Source: Mucilaginibacter sp. CSA2-8R (GTDB taxonomy: Bacteria > Bacteroidota > Bacteroidia > Sphingobacteriales > Sphingobacteriaceae). Taken from it: a stretch of DNA of 64,000 bases. Shown here in pieces: positions 44,664 to 53,441 of this stretch. Both the position numbers and the translations under genes were made by a program. Each line of letters begins with the position of its first letter. The stretch's first letter is position 1. The stretch spans positions 2,852,001 through 2,916,000 of the forward strand of contig NZ_CP152389.1 in the NCBI RefSeq assembly GCF_038806765.1. The letters run 5' to 3'. Below the pieces are notes generated by a model, which had not been told where the DNA came from, searched no databases, and saw only the letters and a program-made list of their open reading frames with translations.

Positions 44664-44807
44664 TCAGGCAGCTTGTTTTACCACAGCAGCCTGTGTAGTT
44701 GCGCTTTGTTTTTTGGCTTTGAATGCAGCCAAATCTTGTTGAATCATTTTTTTTAATTCTAAATCAATTGATTTAAGGATAACGGTTGTAGATGTTGATG
44801 CTTTCAT
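44664..44807 (-). CDS. 47-residue Lys-rich peptide, unrecognised
   Basis: A short frame with ATG at 44807 encodes an amphipathic, Lys-rich peptide (STTVILKSIDLELKK, then MIQQDLAAFKAKKQ and a short Thr/Gln/Ala tail). There is no signal peptide or hydrophobic helix. It has its own strong terminator, which supports a separate gene. No family is known to me; possibly a small regulatory or ribosome/RNA-associated protein, not assignable. Confidence 0.6.
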   Translation of the reverse strand: MKASTSTTVILKSIDLELKKMIQQDLAAFKAKKQSATTQAAVVKQAA

Positions 44808-45091
44808 AATTAGATGTTTGATGTTATGATATAAACCAACATTGTGCCAAAGCCAATCAGCGCGTAGAAAAAATTGTTAGATAACATTATCAACGACTGA
44901 TTTACAGCACTTTGATTTTAAAAAACTATTAACCTAATAACTTATTTCCGACAGTTTGCGGGTGGAATTGTCTAAACTTTGAAATTTTAGTCGAACCGGA
45001 AATGGTACACCGGATATGCGATTGAAGATTTTATACTTAAAAACAGACACCAGTGAACTGAATAACTATGCCACCTTAAGTCTGATACTGG

Positions 45092-45760
45092 TTAAAAGAA
45101 ATAGCCGAGCGAAACAGTTGCTGTTTGCAAACGACGGGCAACATTATCATAGCTGATGTTAGCTAGCCCCATATCATAACCTGCGTTTACAAAAAACCCA
45201 TTATTCAATATAAACCCTGCATGGCCGGTCAGTCCGTAATCCATGCGTTTGGTGCTGTAATTAGCGACATCTTCATATTGCTCATTTTTCCCAATAGTAA
45301 GTTTAGACATGTACTCACTCCTCCCGTCCTTAAGATTAAGTGGCGCAGAAGGAGCGTAATGTAGCCCAACATTAAATTGTTGGCTAGATTTAACCCATCC
45401 GCTTAAAGCCACTGCCATATACGGCCCTGCGCCAATATACAGATGGCCCGCTTTAACTTTTATTAAGTAATTTATGTAAAGTGGTACCTGCAGATAGTTA
45501 ATGCGGATTTCTGAGCTATGAGTTATCCCTTTGTTTGCCCAGCCTTTACCGTTGTAAAATAATCCTGTTTGAAAATTTAGTTTTTTACTAAACGGAAAAA
45601 CTGCCGATAAACCGCCGGAAAACTGGGTAACGCCTTGATTAGATTGAGTAGCTATAGCCCTGCTTACACCAGCCTGCACTGCAAAAGAAGCTTTTTGCTG
45701 GGCGCGTAGTGTTGCACAAAAAATGGCCATAAATAGGCATAAAACGATCAAACGTAGCAT
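45092..45760 (-). CDS. Outer-membrane beta-barrel protein (PorT-like)
   Basis: A 222-residue exported protein: signal peptide MLRLIVLCLFMAIFCATLRA, cleavage before QQ. The remainder alternates strands and turns (LNFQTGLFYNGKGW, INYLQVPLYINYLI, LYIGAGPYMAVALSG) and ends in the aromatic SLGYFF, the outer-membrane insertion signal. It matches the small porin/OmpA-like barrels abundant in Bacteroidota. ATG at 45760. Confidence 0.85.
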   Translation of the reverse strand: MLRLIVLCLFMAIFCATLRAQQKASFAVQAGVSRAIATQSNQGVTQFSGGLSAVFPFSKKLNFQTGLFYNGKGWANKGITHSSEIRINYLQVPLYINYLIKVKAGHLYIGAGPYMAVALSGWVKSSQQFNVGLHYAPSAPLNLKDGRSEYMSKLTIGKNEQYEDVANYSTKRMDYGLTGHAGFILNNGFFVNAGYDMGLANISYDNVARRLQTATVSLGYFF

Positions 45761-45896
45761 GTGATAAAGTTTACAACATATTACGCAAGCGAAATTGATA
45801 TTGAAACAACGCTGCTTAAATAAATTAGAAAAAGCCGCGAAGCTGCCGTTTTACTAAATCTATTAAACGGCCAATATCTACCCTTTTTGTTTGATA

Positions 45897-46472
45897 CTAT
45901 GCCAGTTGCTTAGTTAGCTTTTCTGCAATATCTTTTGGCGTTAATACATAGTCAGGATGATCGTAAGCGATCAGGTTTTTAGGCATCAGCGGAAACTGTG
46001 CCGTTTCCGGATCTTGTACAATTACAATACCTTTAGCATCCTCAATCTCCTTAGCCCCTTCGAGGCCATCAAAACCCGCACCCGACAATATGATACCGAT
46101 GCTTTGGCTACCGGCATCACCAGCCAACGATTTGAAAAATTTATCGATGGTTTTATTAATCTTTTCTTCGGGATTGCGCTCGTGCATTTCTAAAAAGCCG
46201 TTTTGTATTCTCAGTTCTTTACCGGCATCCATCACATAAATGTTACCCGGTTCTACCTGTTCAATTGTGCTTACCGGAACTACATTTATCGCCACTTTCT
46301 GACTTAATATTTGGTGCAGTTTACTCGACGCATTGATGGGTAAATGCATTACAACCACTATTGCCGCATTGAGTTGAGCCGGTAAATCTTCTAAAATCTC
46401 AAGCAGCGGAGTCATTCCACCCGCCGATAAACCAAAACCAACAATTTTAAAATCGTATGCCATCGTAGTCAT
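45897..46472 (-). CDS. Stand-alone CheB-type methylesterase domain
   Basis: A 191-residue protein with only the catalytic CheB domain and no receiver domain. The serine nucleophile is in GLSAGGM, the histidine in VMHLPINASSKLHQIL, and the aspartate in ILSGAGFDGLEGAKEI. CheB domains remove methyl groups from glutamates of chemoreceptors. No chemotaxis gene is near, and relatives in Bacteroidota are often fused to CheR-PAS-kinase proteins. I chose ATG 46472 (MTTMAYDF); ATG 46463 is equally possible. It lies just before a cluster of sensor kinases on the opposite strand. Confidence 0.88.
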   Translation of the reverse strand: MTTMAYDFKIVGFGLSAGGMTPLLEILEDLPAQLNAAIVVVMHLPINASSKLHQILSQKVAINVVPVSTIEQVEPGNIYVMDAGKELRIQNGFLEMHERNPEEKINKTIDKFFKSLAGDAGSQSIGIILSGAGFDGLEGAKEIEDAKGIVIVQDPETAQFPLMPKNLIAYDHPDYVLTPKDIAEKLTKQLA

Positions 46473-46845
46473 TGTGATAAGCAAAGGTTCGAAAGCTTAA
46501 ATAGTTTAAATTAAGCCGCATAATTAATGCAAATGCCGTTAAAACGCTGTTAATGATGTTGCATTTTGTACACCAGCATAAAATATAGGGCTATGTATTT
46601 AATGTAAACTCACCGTTTTGAAAGGCAAGCATAACTAAATTTAACCGAATCTAATTATATTTTAATTATTGAGTAAACCATCCAGTCAACTTATAGTTAT
46701 AGTTTATTGAATCTCAGAAAATTAAATAGTTTTGTACGGTCTAAACTAAGTTTAAGCAACAGTAAAATCTATTCAAAACAAACCTGTTAGGCTTAAGTTT
46801 ATTAATTTAATTATAAGCACCACGATCTTACTTTTTTTCCGGCCT
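46473..46845. other. 373-base intergenic region between divergent signalling genes
   Basis: It is AT-rich and separates the CheB-like gene and the PAS kinase. It must hold both promoters, but no clear TTG/TAnnTTTG pair was found. No open frame of interest. Confidence 0.6.
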
Positions 46846-49080
46846 ATGTTAATAAACAGTGTAAACTCAACATCTTATGGAGACTATAATCCGTCGTTCC
46901 ATGCTTTTTTTGAGAACAGCACTGAAGCCATGCTCATTGTTGCACCCAATGGAAGTATCGTAGATGCCAATGCACCGGCCTGTCTTCTCTTTAAAACGAC
47001 CAATGAGCAGCTTTGCAAAGCTGATTACAGGGCAATTACTGAAATTCAAAGCACAACTTTAACACAGCTTTACGAACAGGCGGCGAACAGCGGCAAAGTA
47101 AGCGCAAAACTGCATTTTAAACGCAGCGAACTGAGTTTTTCTTACGGATGGGTAAACGTTTTTTTATTAGATAGTAAACTCAGCTCAGAGTCGCTAATGG
47201 GTTTTATTATTCACGATACGACCGAAATTGCGACCGACGATGCCGTAACCGAAGAATCGTACCAGCAAATAGTACAGTTGGCTAAAGAGGGCATATGGGT
47301 TTATAACGAAGAATACATTACCACTTTTGCCAGCCAGGCCCTTTGCGACATGCTGGGTTACGAACACCAGGAGATGGTTGGCCGGGACATATTTTACTTT
47401 ATTGATGAAAGCAGGCGAAAACAAGCGGTTGAAAATGCAAAACGCCGTAAAGACGGCATAGCCGAAAAATATGACTTTGCGCTACAAACCAAAAGCGGCA
47501 GCCTGATTTGGACCATTATTAATACGACCCCTGTTTTTAAAGACGGCGTTTACACCGGAGCCATTGCCGTTATTACTGATGTAACTGCCCGTAAAAAGCT
47601 GGAAGATGAAATGTATAGCCGTGCAGACCGGTTCCGGGTTATGGTTGAAAATAGCTACGATGTGATATTGTTGCTCGACAAAAACATGCATACCTTTTAC
47701 CGTAGTCCGTCTACCACCAATATTATGGGCTTTAGCGATGACGAGCGTTTAGGTCATAGTTTTTTAGAGCTCACTCACCCTGATGATATAGAAAAACTAA
47801 AAGGCCTCCAGCAATGGGTAGCTAATCATCCGGGGCAGTCTGTACCCATCACCGTAAGGGCCAGGCACACTCAGGGGCATTATTTGTGGTTTATGGGCGT
47901 GGCAACCAACTTGCTGAATAACAAAAATGTGCAGGCCGTAGTGGTTAACCTGCGCGACATTACCGAGCGCAAAAAAGTTGAAGATGATTTAAAACAATTA
48001 TCCAATCGTTTACAGTTAGCTACGCAGGCAGCCAATGTCTGTATTTCAGACTGGGACATTATCAACAATCACGTAACGTATGATGACTGTATGTTTGATC
48101 TGTACAAGGTAAAACCTGAGGAATTTAAGAAAACATACGAATCATGGACAGAACGTTTACACCCCGACGATCTTGACCGGATTAATCAAGAAGTAGCCGA
48201 TGCTCTAAGAGACAAGAGCGAGGTTAAGATGAAGTTTAAAATTTTGCTCCCAGGCAATGAAATAAGGCACCTGGTATCTATGTCAATTATTGAACGTGAT
48301 GCCAGTGGCCGGGCCGTTAGAATGGTAGCAACTAACCGCGATGTAACTAAACAGATTGTAGCTGCCAAAGAACGCGAGAAGCTGATTGCTGAACTAATTG
48401 AACGCAACAAGGCGTTGGAACAATTTGCCTACATCGTATCGCACAATTTGCGTGCACCTGTAGCCAATTTGGTAAGCCTTACCGAAATGATTACGGATAC
48501 CGACCTTGACGAAGCTGACCATAATGAAGTAGCCAGGGGTATAAATAAATCAGTTGCTAAAATTGATCAAATCATTTCCGACCTCAACGAAATTTTCCAG
48601 TCGGGGCAACACCTGTACGACCATAAAGAAGTTGTGGAGCTACAGGCCCTCATCAACGACATCAGGTTTAGCATAAACGACCTCATGATGCGCGAAAAAG
48701 TGACGTTAAATTGCAACTTTAGTAAAACGTGTACCATTTATACTACGCGGCTTTATTTGTACAGCATTTTATATAATCTTGTTTTAAACGCTATCAAATA
48801 TCGCAAACAAGATGTTTTGCCCGTTATTAACGTAACAGGCACTCACCAGAATGGCCGACTGAACATTACTATTGCCGATAATGGCCGCGGTATTGATTTA
48901 GATCGTCATGGCGATAAATTATTTGGCCTATACCAACGTTTCGACAATACCGTTGTGGGCCGCGGTATTGGCTTATATATGGTTAAAACCCAGGTTGAGG
49001 CCTTGGGTGGCCATATTACAGTTAAGAGCGAGCCAGGCATAGGCTCACAGTTTAGTTTCTATTTACCGCTAAACGAGTAA
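46846..49080 (+). CDS. Multi-PAS sensor histidine kinase
   Basis: A 744-residue cytosolic kinase without transmembrane helices. It has four PAS-type domains (about 18-130, 140-250, 260-380, 385-500; ITDVTARKKLE and LRDITERKKVE mark PAS ends), a dimerisation domain with His533 in YIVSHNLRAPVANL and a HATPase domain (LVLNAIKYR, ADNGRGIDL, GRGIGLYMVK). The SHNLRxPVAN form is shared with the kinase at 53442. The input signals are unknown. The partner response regulator is not adjacent; the nearest is at 55440. Confidence 0.92.
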   Translation: MLINSVNSTSYGDYNPSFHAFFENSTEAMLIVAPNGSIVDANAPACLLFKTTNEQLCKADYRAITEIQSTTLTQLYEQAANSGKVSAKLHFKRSELSFSYGWVNVFLLDSKLSSESLMGFIIHDTTEIATDDAVTEESYQQIVQLAKEGIWVYNEEYITTFASQALCDMLGYEHQEMVGRDIFYFIDESRRKQAVENAKRRKDGIAEKYDFALQTKSGSLIWTIINTTPVFKDGVYTGAIAVITDVTARKKLEDEMYSRADRFRVMVENSYDVILLLDKNMHTFYRSPSTTNIMGFSDDERLGHSFLELTHPDDIEKLKGLQQWVANHPGQSVPITVRARHTQGHYLWFMGVATNLLNNKNVQAVVVNLRDITERKKVEDDLKQLSNRLQLATQAANVCISDWDIINNHVTYDDCMFDLYKVKPEEFKKTYESWTERLHPDDLDRINQEVADALRDKSEVKMKFKILLPGNEIRHLVSMSIIERDASGRAVRMVATNRDVTKQIVAAKEREKLIAELIERNKALEQFAYIVSHNLRAPVANLVSLTEMITDTDLDEADHNEVARGINKSVAKIDQIISDLNEIFQSGQHLYDHKEVVELQALINDIRFSINDLMMREKVTLNCNFSKTCTIYTTRLYLYSILYNLVLNAIKYRKQDVLPVINVTGTHQNGRLNITIADNGRGIDLDRHGDKLFGLYQRFDNTVVGRGIGLYMVKTQVEALGGHITVKSEPGIGSQFSFYLPLNE

Positions 49081-49169
49081 TGTTTTCGGACATCATTTGA
49101 AAACAAGCCAGACAGTTTTTAATTTAGTAGGCTGCAACAGAGCTCATATGCTCGCAACCTTTACAATAC

Positions 49170-50150
49170 ATGCTGCTCAATTTAAAAAAACGTTCTCTGC
49201 TCTTCGTTATAATTCTACTAAATAATTTTCACCTGCTTGCGCAGCCCATTAGTAAATATCGTGTCTATTTCGGCACAGCTGCCAACAATCTGCTGGTCAT
49301 GCGCTCCTTTGAGCGTGGTGGCCAGGCTTTTTATTTAGCTGCAGATGCGACCACACTAACAACCCGCCTGTATCCAGCTTCACAACTCAAGGTAACGCCC
49401 GGCACATTAACGCAATCACTCGCTAAGTTAAGCAACAGTGCATACAGCCGCGCCATTGCTGCGGCGCAACAGCAATCTAACAGTTTACAGGATGCTGGTA
49501 TTGCACACGGCTTTCCGAAAGAAAAAGGCATTAGTCTTACCATCGATCTTTGTCCATCGCACAAACCGCTTGATCGTGTAATCTTCACTTCACTTATTAA
49601 CGCCTTTAAAAAAGTAAAAACGCCTGTTCCGGTGGCGTTGTCCATCACCGGCCGGTTTATGCTTACCCACGGTGATGACATCGAATGGTTGAAAGGTCTG
49701 CAAAATACTGGAGACCTGGATATCACCTGGATAAACCATACTTATAACCATCATTTTAACCCCCGGATACCACTAAAGGAAAACTTTTTACTCGAACCGG
49801 GCACCGATGTAAATTTCGAAGTATTAGGTACCGAAACAGCCATGCTACAACATGGCCTTACTCCCTCTGTTTTTTTTCGCTTTCCAGGTTTAGTATCAGA
49901 TCATTCGCTGGTAGAAAAGATAACCGACTATGGTTTGATTCCGGTAGGTAGCGATGCGTGGTTGGCTAAAGGGCAAAATGCGGCCTCAGGTAGTATCGTG
50001 CTTATTCATGGCAACGGCAACGAGCCTGTTGGCGTTAAAGATTTCATCAAACTGCTGTCTACTCAAACGCCCGAAATCATGAACAAACAATGGCTTTTAT
50101 ACGACTTAAGCGAAACCGTTGAAGATGAGTTTAGCCTTAACCATCGTTAA
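49170..50150 (+). CDS. Exported NodB-fold polysaccharide deacetylase-like protein
   Basis: A 326-residue exported protein (signal peptide-like MLLNLKKRSLLFVIILLNNF, cleavage near LLA-QP). The deacetylase domain has motif 1 TIDLCPSH in place of TFDD, motif 2 NHTYNHHFN with the two histidines, FFRFPG and IHGNGNE. The first Asp is kept but the usual second Asp (metal ligand) is Leu, so activity or metal binding may differ. The N-terminal 110 residues form an extra region. The substrate could be a surface glycan. Confidence 0.8.
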   Translation: MLLNLKKRSLLFVIILLNNFHLLAQPISKYRVYFGTAANNLLVMRSFERGGQAFYLAADATTLTTRLYPASQLKVTPGTLTQSLAKLSNSAYSRAIAAAQQQSNSLQDAGIAHGFPKEKGISLTIDLCPSHKPLDRVIFTSLINAFKKVKTPVPVALSITGRFMLTHGDDIEWLKGLQNTGDLDITWINHTYNHHFNPRIPLKENFLLEPGTDVNFEVLGTETAMLQHGLTPSVFFRFPGLVSDHSLVEKITDYGLIPVGSDAWLAKGQNAASGSIVLIHGNGNEPVGVKDFIKLLSTQTPEIMNKQWLLYDLSETVEDEFSLNHR

Positions 50151-50214
50151 CATAACGCTCCACGAAGATCAAATTAAACCGCCTTACACCTGCATATAAA
50201 ATCAATCCACAACC

Positions 50215-50864
50215 ATTAACTTCAACATCGAGATATAATTCGCTTTTTTTTGGCTTTACTTTAGGGCGGCCTGGTGGGCGCCGAAAGGGAGTACCGGGAT
50301 AAGGCGGCCGGTTTTCGCACCACCATCATGATCTCGTTTGGGGCATGTTTTTTTACGCTGATGCCTATTGCCATTGGCGGCTCTAACCCCGATCGTATTG
50401 CTGCTAACATCGTAACCGGCATTGGCTTTTTGGGTGCAGGCATTATTTTTAGAGGTGATAGCAGGGTTAATGGTATAAACACAGCCGCCACCATTTGGGC
50501 CGTAGCAGCGGTTGGTATAGGTTTAGGTGCCGGCTTCTATTTAGCTTCCGGGTGTGCCAGTGCGCTAATTTTGTTTGTGCTTTCGGTGTTACCGGCAGCC
50601 CAAAAAACAAATTAATAAGCTTAATCAGTATCGCATCATTACGTAAAAGCTGGCCTCGATAGAAACCTAAAGCCGCATATTCAAGATAACTTAGATACCT
50701 CAAACATAAAAAGCAAGGTGCTAAAGCAAATCATCGAAAAACAAACCTTGTCGGTAACCTGGCAGCTGCACGGCAGAGCCATAAGAATGGAAGCATTTCT
50801 CGATTTGTTAGCTTCCGCAGGCTACATAGACAGGGTGGAAATATGGGGAAATATAATACACTAA
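50215..50864 (+). pseudogene. Decayed mgtC/SapB-family gene
   Basis: An MgtC-type membrane protein is recognisable in pieces. ATT AAC TTC starts a region in another frame (NFNIEI, no ATG). After a frameshift near 50235 comes IIRFFLALL, a TAG at 50262-50264, then GGLVGAEREYRDKAAGFRTT and the whole conserved core (DRIAANIVTGIGFLGAGIIF, GINTAATIWAVAAVG) to a TAA at 50613. A compensating pair of shifts (near the A-run at 50602-50607 and near 50638) leads back to the C-terminal domain (YVKAGLDRNLKPHIQDNLD, TLSVTWQLHGRAI), ending at 50864. With a missing start, a nonsense codon and three shifts it is a pseudogene. The remaining long open piece starts at GTG 50274. Confidence 0.8.
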
Positions 50865-51060
50865 GTGTGAGTTAGAATTGAGTTTTACAGACCGTTATAC
50901 TAAATTTATTAAATTAGTAAAAATGCGGGTATTTACATTCAGAACGGTAATGATATTAGCACTTTAATTTATTATAATACAACGCTTTAACGGTTTATAT
51001 TAAAAGTTGTTATTTTAGCCGTTTACGGTTAGAAAAGACGTAAATCATTTTCGTTAAAAC

Positions 51061-51093
51061 TTGGTTTATTGGTTAATATTCTTCGTAACTTTA
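51061..51093 (+). promoter_or_regulatory. Possible Bacteroidota promoter of the DoxX gene
   Basis: TTG at 51061-51063 and TAACTTTA at 51086-51093 are 22 bases apart; consensus is TTG, 19-21 bases, TAnnTTTG. The -7 box has one mismatch. The DoxX ATG lies 22 bases further, which supports the start chosen. Confidence 0.35.
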
Positions 51094-51114
51094 TTACACC
51101 AATTTAACCGTATT

Positions 51115-51561
51115 ATGAAAATGATCAATAAAATCCAGAACTGGGGCGATCATCATCATCCCAAATGGCTCGACTTTTTCCGTATTGCACTAGGTGCTGT
51201 TTTAATATGGAAAGGTATAGCTTTTACTTTAAACTTTCATGCCATTACCCGTTTAATGATGGAAGTGGGTTTCGGAACAGCAATCTCTATCAGCCTTATT
51301 GCACACGTGGTGATTGGCCTGCACTTAATAGGCGGCCTGTTTATTGCTGTGGGCTCATTAACCCGCTTGTTTTGTTTACTTAACTTACCTGTACTATTAG
51401 GCGCCGTATTTTTAGTAAACCTGCAGCCAAGCATATTTGCACCTTATGCCGAACTATGGTTATCGGTAGCGGTACTATTAGGTTTAATCTGCTTTTTGAT
51501 AGAAGGCGATGGCGTAATATCAGTTGAGTATGATGGTGAACCAACTCCGTTACAAAATTGA
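51115..51561 (+). CDS. DoxX-family membrane protein
   Basis: A 148-residue inner-membrane protein with four helices. The DoxX pattern is visible (WLDFFRIALGAVLIWKGI, then IGLHLIGGLFIAVGSLTRL and LPVLLGAVFLVN). Functions in the family include redox and quinone-linked roles, none certain here. I used ATG 51115; the longer frame to 51061 adds a hydrophobic piece unlike the family. A terminator follows. Confidence 0.87.
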   Translation: MKMINKIQNWGDHHHPKWLDFFRIALGAVLIWKGIAFTLNFHAITRLMMEVGFGTAISISLIAHVVIGLHLIGGLFIAVGSLTRLFCLLNLPVLLGAVFLVNLQPSIFAPYAELWLSVAVLLGLICFLIEGDGVISVEYDGEPTPLQN

Positions 51562-51599
51562 ACTAAATCTGTTTTCATTAAGTAAGTGTTATATAGTTG

Positions 51600-51632
51600 A
51601 ACCTGCCTGGTGTTATGCCGGGCAGGTTTTTT
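51600..51632 (+). terminator. Terminator of the DoxX gene
   Basis: AACCTGCC and GGCAGGTT form an 8-base perfect stem with a 13-base loop, followed by TTTT. It starts 39 bases after the stop. Confidence 0.8.
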
Positions 51633-51760
51633 AATTAGGTGAGACGTGACACTAAAATACGCGTTGGGAAAGCGCCTGCGCATAATTTCACCATATCATG
51701 GCAAACATAAACAGTGTTTATTTATTCTAATTATAAGAAAGAGACTTATACGTTTTTAAC

Positions 51761-53401
51761 ATGCCGAACAATAGGATATTAAGTAAAGATACATTACTTG
51801 ATATATTAACATTATCTGCCGATGCTACTGCGATATACACAGGCGACGACATCATCATTGAAATGGCTAACGATGCCATGCTTGCTTTTTGGGGTAAACA
51901 AAGAGAAATTATAGGTTTGCCGCTTTATGATGGTGTGCCCGAACTGCATGGGCAGCCCTTTAAGCAGATGCTACAAGCTGTTTTACGCACCGGAACTACC
52001 GACTCCGGCGTTACCACTGCAGAAACTCGCATCAATAACCAGTTGCAAACCCATTATTACGAATATGAGTACAGGCCCATTTTTGATAATAAGGGTGAAC
52101 CATACGCCATTTTGCACCGTGCAGCTAACGTAACCGAACGCGAAACCAGCAAACGGCAACTCACCATACGCGAAACGGAGATAAAAGCATTAAACAAAGA
52201 ACTGGCCGCCAGCAACGAAGAGTTGATGGCTATGAACGAAGAGCTGTGTGTAACTAACGAAGATTTACTGGCTACCAACCAGCATGTAACACGGCTAAAT
52301 ACGGAGTTGCGCAAAAATGAACAACATTTAAAGCAGATGGTGCAAAACGTAACCGAGAGCGAACAGCGCTTTAGGATAATGGCGGAAGGCACAGATGTAA
52401 TGATTGCCGTAGGAGACGAAACCGGGGACGCCACTTACTTTAACGAGGCATGGGTTAAAGCTACCGGCCGTACCAGAGAGGAACTATTAAACCACGGATG
52501 GATTGATTTAATGCACACTGATGATAAAGACCGTGTAGTAAAAATATTTACTGATGCTTTTAGTAAAAGAGCACCATGGGAATGGGAGTTTAGGATGCCC
52601 GATATAAAAGGAGGCTACCGCTGGCTGCTGGCCCGCGGCCAGCCGAGACTTAGCACCGACAATACGTTTGCAGGTTACATCAGTTCAACCATTGATATAA
52701 CCGTTATAAAAGAGAATGAGCAGCGCAAAAACGATTTTATAAGCATGGTAAGCCATGAACTTAAAACACCGCTTACCTCGCTAAGTGGATATATGCAATT
52801 GCTCAAGTCAAGAGCCGTTAAAAGTCAGGATATGCAAACCACCGGCATGGTTGAAAAAGCCATACGCCAGGTTAGCCGGATGACCACACTCATCAATGGA
52901 TTCTTGAACGTATCAAGGCTGGAATCGGCCCATATCCATATTGATCGCATCAGGTTTGACATGGCTAAGCTGATAAACGAGGTAGAAGATGAAGTACTAT
53001 CAACTATTGGTAGTCATCAAATTGTTTTTGCTCCAGTTGAGGCAACATGGATTCACGCAGATCGGGATAAGATAGGCCAGGTCATCAATAACTTTATCAG
53101 CAACGCTGTTAAATACTCACCTCCAGGCAGTAACATCAACATAACGTGCGAAGCAACAAGTAATAAATTAGTGTTAAATGTGCGGGACGAAGGCATTGGT
53201 ATAAACCAGGAAGATCAGCCCCGATTATTTAAACGGTATTTTAGGGTAAACAATTCCGGCTATCAAAATGTAGCCGGCTTTGGCATAGGCCTGTACTTAT
53301 GTGCCGAAATTATTAAACAGCACGGTGGCAAAATTGGTGTAGAAAGTAAAATGCGCAAAGGCTCAACGTTTTACTTTGAATTGCCACTGGCTGAATTGTA
53401 A
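51761..53401 (+). CDS. PAS-coiled coil-PAS sensor histidine kinase
   Basis: A 546-residue cytosolic kinase. PAS 1 (about 15-128) ends in AANVTERETS. A 7-residue repeat coiled coil (about 140-190) has NEELMAMNEEL and NEDLLATNQHV. PAS 2 (about 205-310) follows, then the dimerisation domain with His332 (SMVSHELKTPLTSL) and the HATPase (NNFISNAVKYSPPG, DEGIGINQED, GFGIGLYLCAE). The NEEL-type coil is typical of CheB/CheR-PAS kinase fusions. It belongs to the SHELKTPL subtype with those at 59120 and 61572. Confidence 0.93.
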   Translation: MPNNRILSKDTLLDILTLSADATAIYTGDDIIIEMANDAMLAFWGKQREIIGLPLYDGVPELHGQPFKQMLQAVLRTGTTDSGVTTAETRINNQLQTHYYEYEYRPIFDNKGEPYAILHRAANVTERETSKRQLTIRETEIKALNKELAASNEELMAMNEELCVTNEDLLATNQHVTRLNTELRKNEQHLKQMVQNVTESEQRFRIMAEGTDVMIAVGDETGDATYFNEAWVKATGRTREELLNHGWIDLMHTDDKDRVVKIFTDAFSKRAPWEWEFRMPDIKGGYRWLLARGQPRLSTDNTFAGYISSTIDITVIKENEQRKNDFISMVSHELKTPLTSLSGYMQLLKSRAVKSQDMQTTGMVEKAIRQVSRMTTLINGFLNVSRLESAHIHIDRIRFDMAKLINEVEDEVLSTIGSHQIVFAPVEATWIHADRDKIGQVINNFISNAVKYSPPGSNINITCEATSNKLVLNVRDEGIGINQEDQPRLFKRYFRVNNSGYQNVAGFGIGLYLCAEIIKQHGGKIGVESKMRKGSTFYFELPLAEL

Positions 53402-53441
53402 GAAATATAATATTTGACTGGTGCGAAGTACTTACCCGTGT

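Noticed and set aside
30753-50864. Possible amber recoding (TAG as an amino acid)
   Set aside because: Several intact genes in the window end in TAG (18123, 36366, 57597), so TAG is a normal stop; mutation or sequence error is simpler.
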